Assembly (NCBI GenBank): GCA_023053545.1
Contig: JAKZAN010000005.1
Location: 7,068,001-7,132,000, forward strand
Direction: 5' to 3'
Length of the DNA stretch: 64,000 nt
Source of the DNA: Lepidurus packardi
Lineage: Eukaryota > Arthropoda > Branchiopoda > Notostraca > Triopsidae
The notes below the pieces were generated by a model. That model was not told the origin of the DNA. It saw only the letters and a list, made by a program, of their open reading frames with translations, and made no database searches. Positions 1 through 13,267 of the stretch are shown here, in pieces. The position numbers and the translations under genes were made by a program. Within the stretch, counting starts at the first letter, position 1. Each line of letters starts with the position of its first letter.

Positions 1-332
1 CTACACAAAGACAGAGCGGGAAATAAAGGAATGGGAAAACGGCGGGAAAAAAATCAGCCAGGCCACAGACAACGAAAAAGGAAACGAAAACCGCACTCCC
101 ATGCAGGACCCTCAATAGAGCTCCAGCCGTCGTCCGCTTCCCTTCTTTGAATTGTAAATGAAAACGAGGGTAGGATAACCCTGGCCAACAAAGGAGGGTT
201 GAAGCCGAACGATGTGCACGAGTACTAAAAACTTAAAATATTAGCACAAGGTCACTATAGACAACTTAAGCAAATCAGGAAGATTCGGAAACTATGGTTT
301 GGAAACTATATGATCGTAATAAACTGTAGAAA

Positions 333-350
333 CGAGTCGTATACGACTCG
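333..350. repeat. Perfect 18-bp palindrome
   Basis: The 18 bases CGAGTCGTATACGACTCG equal their own reverse complement. It is centred on GTATAC and stands alone in non-coding DNA. It could bind a dimeric protein or be chance; no other copy was noticed. Confidence 0.85.
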
Positions 351-3300
351 CGTGAAAAACGGTCAAAATAAAGGGGAAAACAAGAGTAGGACGAAAGCGA
401 TTTTATTGCTTGCACTTTTCTTTCAAGTGCAGGTTTTTGTAAGTTTATAGAGCACGTCTCTTTCGATGCTTTATCGTCGTAGCAGCAACAGCACCTGATT
501 GCAATTGCCCTCCGTTTTCGCTCCCCCCATCACAATTTAAAACCCGTTTTACTTACTTCTGGCATTTGTGTTGTGCTTCACAGGAACTATAACACTATAA
601 CAGTATAACCCTAAAGCGCAACATGCAGGATTATCGACCCTTGGACGCTTTTATACATCCTCGATGTGGATACACTCTCCCTGCACTTCACTTTGAGTTC
701 TTGATACATTGCAAAAACTCGTCTAGTAAACCCAAAAAGTGAACATAAGAGACTATAATTGTCCTTCAAAACAACCTCGAAACAGGAAGTGAAACTGCAA
801 GCTTACTTTATATGCAGCCTAAAGAGCCCATTTTCTCTCATGCTTAGCAAGTCTCTGGCATATATACTGGGTTTTTATCTTTATACATGCAGCATTTTGG
901 AGGCAAGGCTTTTTGTGTAATTTACCTGCACCAGATGAGAATCTTGGGCCCGAAATAATAACCAGCAATAATACGGAATTTGGAACGGAGCATTCTTCTC
1001 CCAGGAAACATAAACATGGAATTCGCTGACACCATCTGGACTGCTCACGTATGTTCGATTGCAATCTTGAATAACAAAGAAAGGAAATACAGTATGTAAA
1101 TTAGCCCTGTCGTACCAATAAGTTTACCAAGGTTTCCGAATTTTCCTTATTCCTAATATACCTTAAAACAATAATAAACAAAACTGTGAGTTTCAGACTT
1201 GAGAAAGGTATACGAAGATATATATTTGGGAACAAATCGACTATGGAGCAAGCTCGACGAATTTTAAAAACAGAAATTGGATTTGCTTCCGGACTCGCAA
1301 GGGTGTCATCTATCACGTCACGGCCTGGGCTAACACAAGAAACAAAATTGGAACTCAATTCGCATACGTCTTGTGAAATTACTAAAGCCCAAGTGCCCTG
1401 ACACAGACGCGAAAAGTCGACAAGTGACACACACACACCGAATCCCGAAACGAAGAAAAGACAAAAAAAGGCTGTTGTCAGAAATCGACGCGTTTCTTCT
1501 GCCAAACGACTTATGAAAGAAACGTCACTTCTGCCTGATGGAGTGCTTGCTGATGGATCCAATTCGGATCTTGTATACGGCTGCGATCCATGGAAAGTTC
1601 GCCTACTTCTTTTTCCTATTGACATTTACTTGTCACTCTTATATTCCCTTCCACAAAATGCCCATCAGATCTTTCACTAAAGATTGCAATCAAAATTCCA
1701 GCGGAACATTCAAGACTTGCTACTGTATTTGCTTTGAAATGCTAATGAATACTTAAAATACTTGCTATAGTAACGGCTTCAATTTTGTTTTACTCTAAAT
1801 ATATTTTATTATTTATTTAAGGCAAGAAACAAACAGGCTAATTCCGATACCGCCGTTAGGCTTTTGGTTTCCTTTCCTACCCCCTGAACCCCAAACGTGA
1901 ATCCCAAGCTTACTCAGTCGGGAAATGTTGAGGTTAGGCGAAAGCGTTTCAGGCTGCGTCAGCAATTCTCCTCCTTGCCGGGCCCAAGTGAGGATCCAAA
2001 AGGAGGATAACAATATGCAAAACAGTCCCGTTGCTGCTCTAGCTTCCTCCATACTTGTCTTCTGTCGTCGCTGTGACGGGTGGTCTGTGCACTGAAAAGT
2101 CCGCTGGTCTAAAGACAAAGCAAATATACAAAAGAGAAGCGGGACGTTAGGGAGAAAAAAGGAAAGAAATGCAAGTCTGGAAAGAAGATTAAACACTGCG
2201 ACAAAAAAAAATCTACATTACGCATATAGATCACGCTCGGAATGAGGGAGTTTTTTAAATTTCATTTCATTACAAAAGCCTTCCAGATGACGTGGTTGCG
2301 ATCAAAACACGCCTGTTTTTCGGGAAACAATGCTGGAACCAGAGCTAAGAAAAAAGCTTCCCGACTGCGGGAAAATGCATTCTCAACCTTAGTTCGGGAA
2401 GAAGCACGGTCTATATTTTCTAGGATTTTTTTCTTTCCTCTACGGCTTTCTAGCAGGTTCTGTCATAATGGTGCAATGGACTAAAAGGTCTGAGTCTCTT
2501 GCTCGTTCTTCGTACTGCTGCAGGGTAGATAAGGCTTCTAACTCGTTAATGGGCCACTTGTCACGTCAAGGCTGTGAAATCCATCGGGGTGACCCGGGAA
2601 AAACACATACAAGTATACGCCTACTCGTACACAATGAACCACGCCCATGACCTGTCCCTGCCTTTCCCCCATCAGACTTGGTTATATGGAACGTGTACTG
2701 GAATTGAGACCTTTATCGTCTTTCCGCTCTACATCAACTCGTTCTCCTTGGCTAGGCAACACAGAACAGTTTTCTGCTCGGTTAGCAATCGATGATAAGC
2801 ATGAGAGCTTGGACAGTCCTCAAACAGTGAAGGCAAGTTTCAAAAGAGTCCATATTAAGGAGTCCTTTTCTCCCTCACTTGACTTTTAGAAAGCGTTTAA
2901 CTTAAACCGTTTACCAAAATTAATTCTGTGCATGCGCAAATTATAAGGAAAAGAGTAATTCGGTTACAGCAGCATCCTAACTCGCTAAAGTTCTTAAGCC
3001 CTTGCTTCAATGCTCAAAATGTGAAGCTTATCATAAGAGAAGGCCATGAATAGGACATAGCTTTTCTTTGCTTCCTTTTTACTTTAACGGGATTGAGTGC
3101 ATTTTTGATTAAACTAATTCATTTCCTGTGTTCGCAAGCCTGACTCTTTCCGGCTTTCCACATCCACACACGAGCCTGTTGGTTGGTTGACTGCCTGGCT
3201 GGCTGGCGTAAAAGTAAAACTCCGTTGGGGGTAACAGAAGTATAGAGAACACCATCCGGATGAAATCTGGGAAGCAAGCTCGCAACTCGTAGCAACTCGG

Positions 3301-5934
3301 CAAAGCGGAAGACGGCACGGAAGTTACTTACGGGACTTTCCCACTCCCAGTTCGGACAACTTTCTGTCATCTCAGCACAAAAATACGCAGCTTTTCTTAC
3401 ACAAATTATCCCTATACTTCTTCCAACATCCTGACAAAGAAAAGTGCAGCTTACTTTAAACTCTGAAATGGAGCATAATTCAAAGAAACACACAAAAAAA
3501 ACAGTGAAATGCTCTTTTTTCTTACCGACTAACATCAAAGTACTCAGCCCCACACTTTTTTTATTATTATTTTAAGTAGTATATTAAAAGTTATAGCTTT
3601 TCTATAGCAAATTAAATAAAGCGTGAAAGCAATATAGAGAAATATTTTCGCTTTGTTCTAGTCGCGCATTTTCATTTATTATAGAGTTTGGGGGTTCCCG
3701 AATGGACTGATGTGCCTCGGCTGTCAAATATAAAAGCATAAAAGTGCCCTATAAGCAGAATCAGGAGTTTGAAGAGCAATAAAACTTGATCGTGGCCAAT
3801 TCCTTTTGTGTTCCTGCTCGCCCGGCAGGACCTTTTCTGATGACGTAGAGAGGGAGCTGGAAGGCATTATATACCCTTGCCTGCAGTGGGAGCACAATAA
3901 CGGCGGGCATTTCCAGATCAAGTTCATCATCTATGTAAACGAGAATGTCATCCTTTCTCTCTTGAAGCGGTATCCAGAAACAGAAAGGTATGGAGTTTCC
4001 AACACCGCTTATCCAGAAGCTACCGGTTTTTTGGCCGAGCTTCAAGTCTCGTAAAACGCCCAATCCAATCCCAACTTTCATAGAGGAACGTATATAGAAA
4101 CAGAGGGAAAAGAGTGACTTACACGAGACAGGGACAACAGGAAAGCGCTATATCAAAAATTGGCGTATTTTTCGAGCGTTGTATGTAAGAGATAGCTAGC
4201 TAGCCCTATTCCCAGTTAGCCTTGCAAAGGCAAAAGAATTTTTTCTCTTTTTTCCCGCTGGAGGAAAGAGAGGGAGGGTGAAAAACACAAGAAAAGGCAC
4301 GAACACAGCATCCGCAGGAAAAAGCTACCGTAGCACCCAGTGCCTCGTGCTCATAGAAAGCTCGAGAATGTACTGAAGCTTGAAAAGCTGAAGAGAATTT
4401 GCTACAGAAATGAAAAGCAGAAAGAGCATATCAAGATTGCCTCGTTCGTGCAGCTTTTCGGGGTCGCTCCCGGTTGTCTCAAAGAGAACATCTTGTATAC
4501 ATGACACAACATCAAGGAATGACATTATCGGTATTGCCCCAAATGTCAAGCAATTTGAAATCATCAAAAGTTTCCAAAATAATCATATTTTAAGCCCCCT
4601 CCTCCCCCAAAAATAAAAACGAAAAGTCATGACAGATGGCTTATTCAGCCAAAAGGAAGACGGTCCTTGTTAGCATATATAAGCATCCACCCTTTGTGAC
4701 ATATCAATATCTACTTATATCAATATATGGTCTAAAACATGTCTTCATATGCATTCTGAGCCGTTCCTGAGCGGTTTGAAAGCAATACCGTTTTTCCTTT
4801 CACGTACACGAAGTTATCGAAAAAGTTGTCTAGCCGTAACGTTCAGGATGTCGTGCACAGTACAAGCTGTTCACTTTTGGAAGACGTTTAGTAGAACTAG
4901 AGTGAGGCTATTACTGTCAAAACTTTGCGGAATTTTCTAGTGTAATTTCATTAAATTTAGAAATTGTTAAAAAAGAGTAGTTAAACTCATTAAAACGAGA
5001 AAGGAAATCTTTTCCTAACGAGCTCAAGTTTCAAATATACGTTTACCAAAATGTACAGTACTGTTTACAGGTTACGATGCTTGCCAGGAACTAATTACCG
5101 CGCTTGGTTTTCAAATCTACAAACCTAATTTGCATACAATTACGCCAACATTAGGCCACGTTACGCCAACAGGTACACTTTGATTGTACACCAAAGCTCA
5201 AAATGCGGCCACTCCCATGTCCCAATTACTGTCTTTCGCTCCTGATAGATGTCTTGTTAAAAAATATTCCCTTAAGCAAGAAGTTAAAAATTGAAGAGAA
5301 CTTGACGGGATGCACGACGATACGACGTTCCCGAGCCTCGAAGCCTGAACCTGGGAAACTCATAAGCGACACCTGTCTTCTCCCCAGGGAACGGATCCAA
5401 ACTTGTCGAAAAATGTCTGAAGCTCGACTCGACTATTTGCGCAATATCTGCAACAGTAGACGAGAACACTGTCCCTTTTTTTGCTCTTCTTTACCAATGC
5501 AAGAGAAAAGAGCTGGACAATGAATGGATGTAATCCATTTTGCTACAGTTATTACGGAGTTGGGAGCAAAAAGGACTATTAAACGCGTCCGGTGGACCAT
5601 TCTTTTCAAGATAATGCCTTAAGATCTTTAATGGGTCTCTCACTTTTTACTCCGGTTCTCCCACTCAAGGAAGAAAAGGTCCTTAGATAGACAAGTAACC
5701 ACAATTTCATCCACATTGGCTACGTAGTAGTAATGTCCCCAAGAACCTTTCCCCGCCCTTTTTTCTCTCCCTTGGCCCTCTAATCTTTCCTACGCTCGGC
5801 GTCTTGTCACCTTCCCGCTCCTTTTGTTCCCCGTAAACATCTCCGCCTGATGAATGTGGTCTCATTAACATAAATCAAGTGGATGTGTTGGTTTAGCTTT
5901 AGCTGGGCTTTTAGGTTAAAGTGCCATGCTTTGA

Positions 5935-5947
5935 CCCCCCCCCCCCC
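5935..5947. repeat. Homopolymer C tract (13 bases)
   Basis: A run of 13 C residues follows TTTGA and is followed by TTTCTTT. It is a simple low-complexity tract whose exact length is prone to sequencing error. Confidence 0.9.
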
Positions 5948-7864
5948 TTTCTTTGTAACCATTTTATAGCCTGTGTGTCCCACCATTAAGGAAAATTACC
6001 TTTCAGTCACTTTCTCACCAGAGATGAAAACAAAGCCGGTAACTCCGCCTCCATGGCACGCAAATCCGACGTTCTCAAGGTTCGGGCACGTTTCAACCCC
6101 GCAACGAGTAAACACACAACACTAAACAGAACTCCAAGTTATGCCACGACGGAAGTCTGCACAAAGACTAAAAGCCCAAGCAAGAAATCACACCAGCTGT
6201 ATACTATACAAGTGCAGACGCAGACTCGTCCTCATCGCAGAGCTTCAGCTCGGGAGTCCTTGGATCAAGCGCAGCATTGTCCCCCATTAGACGCCACAGT
6301 GCAACGTGGTCCAGGTGGTTCGTATAGTATACAGAAGGACAAGAACCTAGCTCCCGAATCTGAGAAAGGCTTTTAAAATAAAAATAAAATAGGATTAGTT
6401 GCGCAGAATTTGCATAAATCCTTTTTAATTAAATCCAAAAACTTGCCAACGTTAAGAGCGAAGCAACCAAGCATAAATTGTATCTGAAAAAAAGAAAAGA
6501 ATAAATGAATGAATTAACTCCCAAATGCGCCTTTCGTACTTGCCAAACTGTGGGCGAAAACTTTGCTTTTATTTTTTTCATTGAAACAAATATTTAGAAA
6601 CCCGGAAAAGGCTGAAAAACTTATAGGAAGATGGAATAAACGGTTATGGTTTGGCTGCGGTTGGCGAATGGGCTATAAATGAAAAGTGAAACTGTGTGTT
6701 GGAGTTTTGTGCGAGAGCACTAGGTAGCTTTTGGTTGACCAAATATAAGTCGTTTCTCTTTTTATAGAGCCGCATCTTGGTCGACACCGAGCAAGGCCGC
6801 TCTAATGAGAATAAGTTTCTTTCGGGCGCCAACTTCTTCGCACTCGTGAACCCTGTGAGCTGTGTAAGCCAACGATCTGGAGCAAAGCTGTGTACAGCTT
6901 TCAGACGTTTTAGCTAAACTGAACTTTCTTTTTCTCATCCCAGAAAAATCCAAGTTAAGCTTCCTAAGCATTAGATTCTGCTTTTTTTTTCTTTTATAAA
7001 AGGAGTTAGGCCAATCAATACTCGCTTGGAAAAGCAAAAGAATTGCTGAAACGTAAATGTGTCGTCACGCAACACAAGTTATTACGTCACGGTATCCGAA
7101 GCTTATAGCCCCAATAACCCCGAAAAATAGCTATATTTTCTATCGAAGCTCGGAATTATCAAGTGGCTTTGAAAATGGAAGCAGTGAAACAATTTCCTGC
7201 AATTTTGACACAGTTCCAACAGCTTTGGCTATAAAAGCCCCATGTTTCATCAAGCAATAGGCACCCCCGAATCTCGATTATAAGCTGACGGAGGCCCGGG
7301 GGTTTTGGAGTTGCTGAAAAGCCAAAAACAATTGCGGAAGCCCACCCCATCTCCTCGTCTTCGCCATGCAAATAATGAGATTGGGAGCTCTTGCTCTTCC
7401 TCTTCAAACCCAAATGGCACACATACCAAACACTGGAACTATTTTTTCCCTCTTCCCCCTCCCGCCGCTCTTCAATTTGTCATCAGTAATAACCACCCTC
7501 ATCTCCGCATATCAAAGCCAAAACCTAAAAACGCAGAACCCCAGAAGTGAAAGTAGGAAGTAAAAAAAGCAAAAAAAATCTTCCCTCTATCTCTCCAGAG
7601 CTGTCTTCTAGCCCTCCATTGCTTGTTAGCTTGGTAATGCTCCGGTACACCAATCATCGTTCATTCTATGCCTGTCTTATTTTCCCAACATCGCTCCGAT
7701 GGTTTTCCTATCTAACTTTTATATAACTCGAGTTATGTGCCCTGCATAATAATGAAAAACCAAATCATTCGGGTCTACTCAACGGACCAAACATGCACCA
7801 AGTCCCTTGGAACCCTCCCATTACCACAGTTAAAAGCCAAGCTTGTAACCGTATATATATGTAA

Positions 7865-7889
7865 CTATCTATCTATCTATCGATAGATA
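7865..7889. repeat. ATCT tetranucleotide tract with palindromic end
   Basis: About four CTAT units run into CGATAGATA, so 7874-7889 is a perfect 16-bp palindrome. An AT-rich patch (about 7917-8010) follows, in which TCAGTA(C/T)TAAAAAAA occurs twice. It looks like a microsatellite and its flank. Confidence 0.75.
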
Positions 7890-10453
7890 AATCTTCTCTC
7901 AATCAGTCAGTACTAAAAAAAGTATTATATCTATAGTTTGCGTTTATATTATATCTACTATATCATCTATATATTAATTATATCTGTACTATGTCAGTAT
8001 TAAAAAAAATTGTCCCGAAGCCTTTGGTTTTATCAAGCTCACCATAACTTGATCAAACCAGATAGGAAATGTTATTCACGGGCTGTATAGGAAGCCGGTC
8101 TTAAAAAAGAAGGAAAGGAATGTTCTCGAAATGTCAAGTCTAATCTCACTCCTTTGGCGAAGCAACGAATCTCCGAATTCCAAATTCGATTTATTTTCCC
8201 TGAAAGTCGTACTGTACTAATGGGACACCCTCTTAAAGCACGGGTTCCATATCCCAACATTTGCATAACAAGTTCCTTTCAAATGTACCCAAAACTTCCC
8301 CCCTTCCGCTCCTTTCTCACCTAAAATAAAAAAAGGTGAGTGCAAAGAGAAAAAAACGTAAAGCTATTTATCCTGGACGGGTACATACGATTAGTCTTTT
8401 AAGATCAACAATACTATGTGCCCTCGTGATGCCAAGGCTACAAACATGAGACATTTCCGTACTAATTTTTCTCTCGCAAGTGAAGCAGATTCGATAGGAT
8501 AAAACGCAAACCGTATTGAAAAGGCTGGGAGGGTAAGAAAAGAGGGTAGAAACTGGCGGAGCGAAAAGAAAGGGAACTTGTATGCTTGGAATGATAAGGA
8601 CTGCCTGTGCTAGTGCTGCCTCTGAACACCCTACGAGGACAAAAAAGAAAAGGACAAAAAAGGGATTTTATAGAGAAACCTTTATGGGAAACAAAAGAAG
8701 GTGATTTCGTCAACTTAACTGCAACTTGCTCGATATACGTTGCTCATCCCGCGCTCCCATCGCAAAAGGGGGTGATTTCTTCACCAGGCACTGTTAACCC
8801 CCAATGCAATCTTTGTTTCTCTATTGCTGGTAACTCTCCAACCATTACTCGTCGAGCAGTATACAGGGGACCCTCTTTTGAACGAAGTGATGTACAGTGG
8901 CTTTCAGTCTTTCAGCATCGAAAAACTAACGCTATGGGGCACATCTCGGCAAAACGAATTTACCACGATGGACTACTAGCAAGTTTGGCTATAGGGAACA
9001 GGGAAGTATATATTGTAATGGACAAAAAGAGGCAACGACTTGCTTTCAAGTTCTCAGGAAGTCGGAGAGAAATCATGGAATTTGCTGTGGCTTGGGAGAC
9101 AGCTACGAGAGAAACTTCATGGTGTGAAAGTTAATAGGAATTTTATGTGATTCTGAATTGAACTTCACTCAAATTTATTTCGCCAAACCACAAGATGAAA
9201 GAGAAAAACGCGGAAACTTATTGTGGTACACAATATATGGATATGGATGTAACCTATTACTTTGGTACGAGTGATGAACTTTGTATTCCGATAGTCCTAA
9301 ATAAAGGCACGGGAAAGCTTGCCGCGCCCTTTGCAATTAAACGAGCGTTCGGGCGGGAATAGTATAAAGGAAAAAATAAGCCAACTGCATAACCACACCC
9401 AAGGATCTTAGGAAATCATTAGGCGAACTTTTGGGGCTGATGAAATGCAAATAAGAACTCGTCGTGAACAATATTTCCCTTTCTTGACGAGTTTTTCCTA
9501 TAACGATGACTTATGGCTGCTTGGCTTTGGTTACTATGAAAAGAAGTGTATCAGTGTAAAGAAATAAAAAAATTTCAACTTGGAGCCTGAGGGAGTTTCT
9601 TTTCTGTTTTCAATAATCCTCTTAGCACTTATCTTAATAAGTTCAGAGAGATGACTATATGAAGACAAGACGACTTCAATTATAGCTTATACATACGGAT
9701 ACATAGAAAAAGTCGTTAAAAAAAGAATGAGAAGGTGGCGCTGAAATGTGAAATTCACGATAAGGAATATTTGATTGAAGGCATGGGTATTGTCAAAGAG
9801 AAAAAAAATCTAGTGAACGACGTTTCTTTCTCTTTGGTCTTTTTTTTCGCGTGTGGAAGTGAGCTACAGCCTTGATTTGGTATCAAGGGAGTCTGTGTAA
9901 AGAAATAGAGATACGTGGTTATGAGGGAGCGTATTTGCTTACTTTGTTTGCGAGGCACAAGTCCCAAAGTGCTTGCCGTGGTCAAGTGTCATACACTCGG
10001 TTCGTCATAGCTACTTGAAGGTGGAATTATGGCTCCCTATTTGGCCGTTAACAATGCCCCAGATCTTTTTCTATAACGACAAGAGGCTAGCGCACAGGTC
10101 ACAAATATCGATAAACTATTCTTTACGCTACCAAAGGGCTAAAAAGGAAAAAATCCCAGAGAAAAAGCGCAAAAAATAGCATAAAAAGCTCCATTTACCA
10201 CGATTGTTTACTGCATTACTACCTCAACGAATATCTTATCTAACAATCTTATCAGCGAATATAGAACCGGATTAGCGAGCCTGGTTCCCGAAAGCAGCAT
10301 TCTTCCACAAAACAATTAATATATACGGCTAGAAGCATAAGTGCATTCGCCTAAAATGGTGGGAAACAATGTTTGCAAGAAATGTCTGGTGGCGCCACTT
10401 GTTTATTTACAGTTATCTTCACAAGGCTTTCTTGGTGTAGAAACATGTTATAA

Positions 10454-11748
10454 ATGGATATCGAAACTATTTTGGCTTTGACTGGCCTCGGCTTGGACGC
10501 GATAGCATTCTTAGTTAGTTATTTTGGTTATAAAAATAGTGTGCGCATTACAAAGGCCCTTCAAGTAAGCTTTGTCACGTATTATTTTAATCCCTTATAC
10601 GTTCTAGTTATACCCAAATGCATAAAAAACATCAGAAGAGTCAAAGATATGGGACCCTCCCCTTGATCGCATTTGGTGCTTTGCTTGTACAATCTTTTCT
10701 TTTCGTAAAGTTTTATTTCTGAGAGTAAGTACTATTTAGGATGCGGAGATCTATGCACTTGACCAATCTCTCGTGCCAAAAATTAAAGACAAGAATTATG
10801 GTTACGAGCCTTACGGAGTGATCCACGGTAAAGTTGGCGCATTAAGCTCTCCGCTGAAAAGCAAAAATGGAACACAGGGAGTTATTCATCGAAATATTTT
10901 ATTGGAAGATCGGGTGTGTCGCGACGGAGCAGGTTTTTGGTACGAGAAGTTTTTTTTTATATCGTTTTGCCTTAATGTTTTTATCGTGTCTTAGGTTTTC
11001 CAACAGCCGGGAAATAAAACGAGAAGTAAAAGAAGTGCCATGGGCTATAGAGTCTTCCTCGGGGTATTTCTACGGTCCACTGCGTGTCCACGTGGTTAAT
11101 CCTCTTCAAACTGCTGAAGTAGAATTGACCAAATTGAGTGACGAGTATCACAAGAAAGAAGGCAATATGGGTACAACCCTTCTCGAATGGTTCAGAGGTG
11201 AACACGTGAAGGGAATTCAAGAAATAGAAGAGATGCTAATCAAAGGCACGCTCCTAACCGGAATTGGGGAACTTGTTTTGACCCCAGACTCTGCCATTCA
11301 CTTACAAGTGCCTCGTAATGGACTGCCTTTTATCTTGACACCTTTACCATTGTCTCGTGTTATTGAAGAGTATAAAGAGAGCCAGACGACGCACCGAATA
11401 TCGTGCTGGCTTTTTGGAGCCGTGGGTGTTTACTTATGCTACGTCCTTTCACGGAAATATGGACGCGCTTTTCTTACCTGGTGGCAAGACCAAAAAGAAT
11501 CTACCGAGTTTGAGAGGATTCGGCTAGAAAGAACCGCTCAATCAGCCAACGCTGACGATACTGAAAACACGGATGGTTCTTCATCGCGTAATAATTGCGT
11601 GGTTTGCTTAGCAAACCCTAAGGAAATCATTTTGTTGCCTTGCGGCCACGTATGCTTATGTGTAGATTGCTTTCCTTTACTAAATGATAGAAGTTGTCCT
11701 GTATGTCGGGAAGATGTAAAAAGTGTAGCACGAGCTTATGTATCCTAA
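10454..11748 (+). CDS. Mitochondrial E3 ubiquitin ligase MUL1 (MULAN/MAPL)
   Basis: Three coding exons: 10454-10564, 10740-10939 and 10995-11748, giving 354 residues, close to the roughly 352 usual for the family. The family is an outer mitochondrial membrane ubiquitin and SUMO ligase that controls mitofusin turnover and mitochondrial shape. Seen here: an N-terminal hydrophobic helix (about residues 5-25), a central BAM/GIDE-type domain with the GIQEIEEML and LLTGIGELVL stretches, a second membrane helix (WLFGAVGVYLCYVL), and a C-terminal C3HC4 RING (CVVC, PCGHVCLC, CPVC). The gene ends 89 bp from the convergent CTU1 stop, so the 3' UTRs probably overlap. The exon 2/3 junction joins a split Trp codon. 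Confidence 0.93.
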
Positions 11749-11837
11749 ATCGTAACATTGTAATATGAAGCGATTTCGTGATTCGATAGTCTTTATAATG
11801 TATCCAAAGCAACGGATTACAGTTCATGTATATAATT

Positions 11838-13139
11838 TCACCAAGATGTGTCCTTTGGTCGTACTATTTCCACGGTTAATTCTTGTTTGTTTTCGCTATG
11901 GTTATTTAACCCGAGGGCAGCAAAGGCCTTGTGTGTTTTGCCTAATGCCAGTCTTGGTTTACCTCTCTGTAAACCTTCGAGCAAAACGCAAGCTTTACAG
12001 ACAGCTTGACTTGATACGTAGCCACATTTCGTACAAACACCTTGACGAGGCATTTTGACTCCACTTTTTACGCCAAATTGCTCTCCTATATAAGTAAAGA
12101 ATCAATAAATACATGTAAACTATCAAAGAGGACAATAACCTGAATGGATTATGTCTAGAATGACTGACGGTCGTATCCGTTCCAGGTCTTTTAGCAAAGT
12201 TCGAGCATGTCCTCGATAGGCATTTGGGGCATACACGCACTCCGTGGAGAAGTAATCCAATTTACCGAAATACGCGTAGAGGACGATTTCCTTTTCATAA
12301 GTGTACTTAAAAGGTTTGGCTCTGGATAAACTTCCTTCACTACCCTAAGCACACCAAATAAAAACAATAGATTTTCTATGCAGAGGGTCAAATGAGATTA
12401 TTACGGTCACGATAGCTGTACAGCGCTGTAACCGCGCAATATCACCTCGGAGAAGATTCATCAACACCGTTTCTGCGATGTCATCTGCATTATGACCAGT
12501 TACTATTAAATCAGCTTCTAACAATGCAGCACCTCTATCTAAGGCTTGGCGACGAAACACTCCACAAAAGGTACAGTTGTTTTTTCTCCCAACCTTAAAA
12601 GGGTATGGTCATTTCAACACTTTTTAAGTAAAACTTTACTTGTTGCACTATGGCATCCATAGTCCAGCCATAAAGATCATCATATGAAAGAACAGTCAAG
12701 GGCAAACCGTATTGCTCTTTATTCCGTTTTACTGTTTCCAGACTGTCGTCTCGATAGCCTATAAGGCAATTATGAAGAATTATTACTTAGAAAAGGAGGC
12801 TTTCTATCGCTACCAGTAATTCCTTCATCTATGGAAAGCAAAAAAAGCTCCAATCCATAATTATAGCGCTCATTTAGTAGCTTCATGGTATGAGCAAGAA
12901 CTGTAGAATCTTTCCCGCCTGATGCCGCAATAGCTACTTTCTGACCAGGCCGAAATATCTTGGATTGGACGATAGTGTGATGAATTTCCGTCTCGAAAGC
13001 CCAGAAGAAGCACTCTTTGCATAATGCATCACCGGTTTTCGGTCTCTGTCGAAATCGAATTATTTCTAATATCGTAATTAAGTATATGTACTTTTAAAAT
13101 AGCGTTATTTTTGCAACAAGCTGAGCAAAGTGTTGGCAT
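11838..13139 (-). CDS. Cytoplasmic tRNA 2-thiolation protein 1 (CTU1/NCS6)
   Basis: Six coding exons: 13139-13092, 13045-12814, 12758-12640, 12593-12405, 12344-12140 and 12085-11838. With CTU2 the family thiolates wobble uridine 34 of tRNA-Lys, tRNA-Glu and tRNA-Gln, using sulfur carried by URM1. The protein starts with two CxxC pairs (CSAC, CKEC) of a zinc ribbon. It then has the PP-loop ATP pyrophosphatase motif SGGKDST, the [10 protein letters not shown] and [16 protein letters not shown] signatures, and a C-terminal zinc domain ([25 protein letters not shown]). The frame is open across all junctions. The start codon lies only 21 nt after the stop of the PIGY-like reading frame on the same strand, suggesting a shared transcript. 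Confidence 0.93.
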
Positions 13140-13160
13140 TTTCAATGCAGCTTTCAATAT

Positions 13161-13267
13161 TCAGTTATTTATAAACAGCTGCCAGCCAATCCACGCACCA
13201 AGGCAGCAAACCAACGCTATGGGCACGGTTGCTGGTATAAGGAATATGTAGTATAAGTAGCTTTCTG
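13161..13267 (-). CDS. PIGY-like GPI-GlcNAc transferase subunit, C-terminal exon
   Basis: The last about 35 codons read as a hydrophobic segment (YYIFLIPATVPIALVCCL) followed by GAWIGWQLFINN. PIGY, a roughly 71-residue subunit of the complex that starts GPI-anchor synthesis at the ER, ends with the same layout: LLPITIP, an aromatic TM helix, then W-x-G-x-x-L-F-x-x-N. An acceptor (TTTCAATGATAG) sits just upstream at 13268. The first exon, with the other TM helix, was not identified; the frame stays open upstream to about 13532 but that part looks unlike PIGY. An in-frame ATG at 13274 could start a 37-residue product. The assignment rests on a short match and is tentative. Confidence 0.45.

Larger units (their letters stand above)
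1..10453. other. Gene-poor region without recognisable genes
   Basis: I see no supported protein gene, rRNA or tRNA in this 10.4 kb. Open frames are short (175 codons at most), match no family I know, and cannot be joined through good splice sites into a recognisable protein. The sequence is rich in purine/pyrimidine runs, has a 13-base C tract, a tetranucleotide tract and an AT-rich patch, listed separately. It could be long intergenic or regulatory DNA, or an intron or UTR of a gene to the left of the window. This contrasts sharply with the dense gene packing from 10.4 kb onward. Confidence 0.6.

Noticed and set aside
1101-1625. 174-codon minus-strand frame
   Set aside because: The sequence has no recognisable domain, and similar-length frames occur by chance in this region.
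8607-9134. 175-codon plus-strand frame in the gene-poor region
   Set aside because: It begins at GTG, the first ATG is far inside, no family is recognised and no splice partners are visible. It may be chance.
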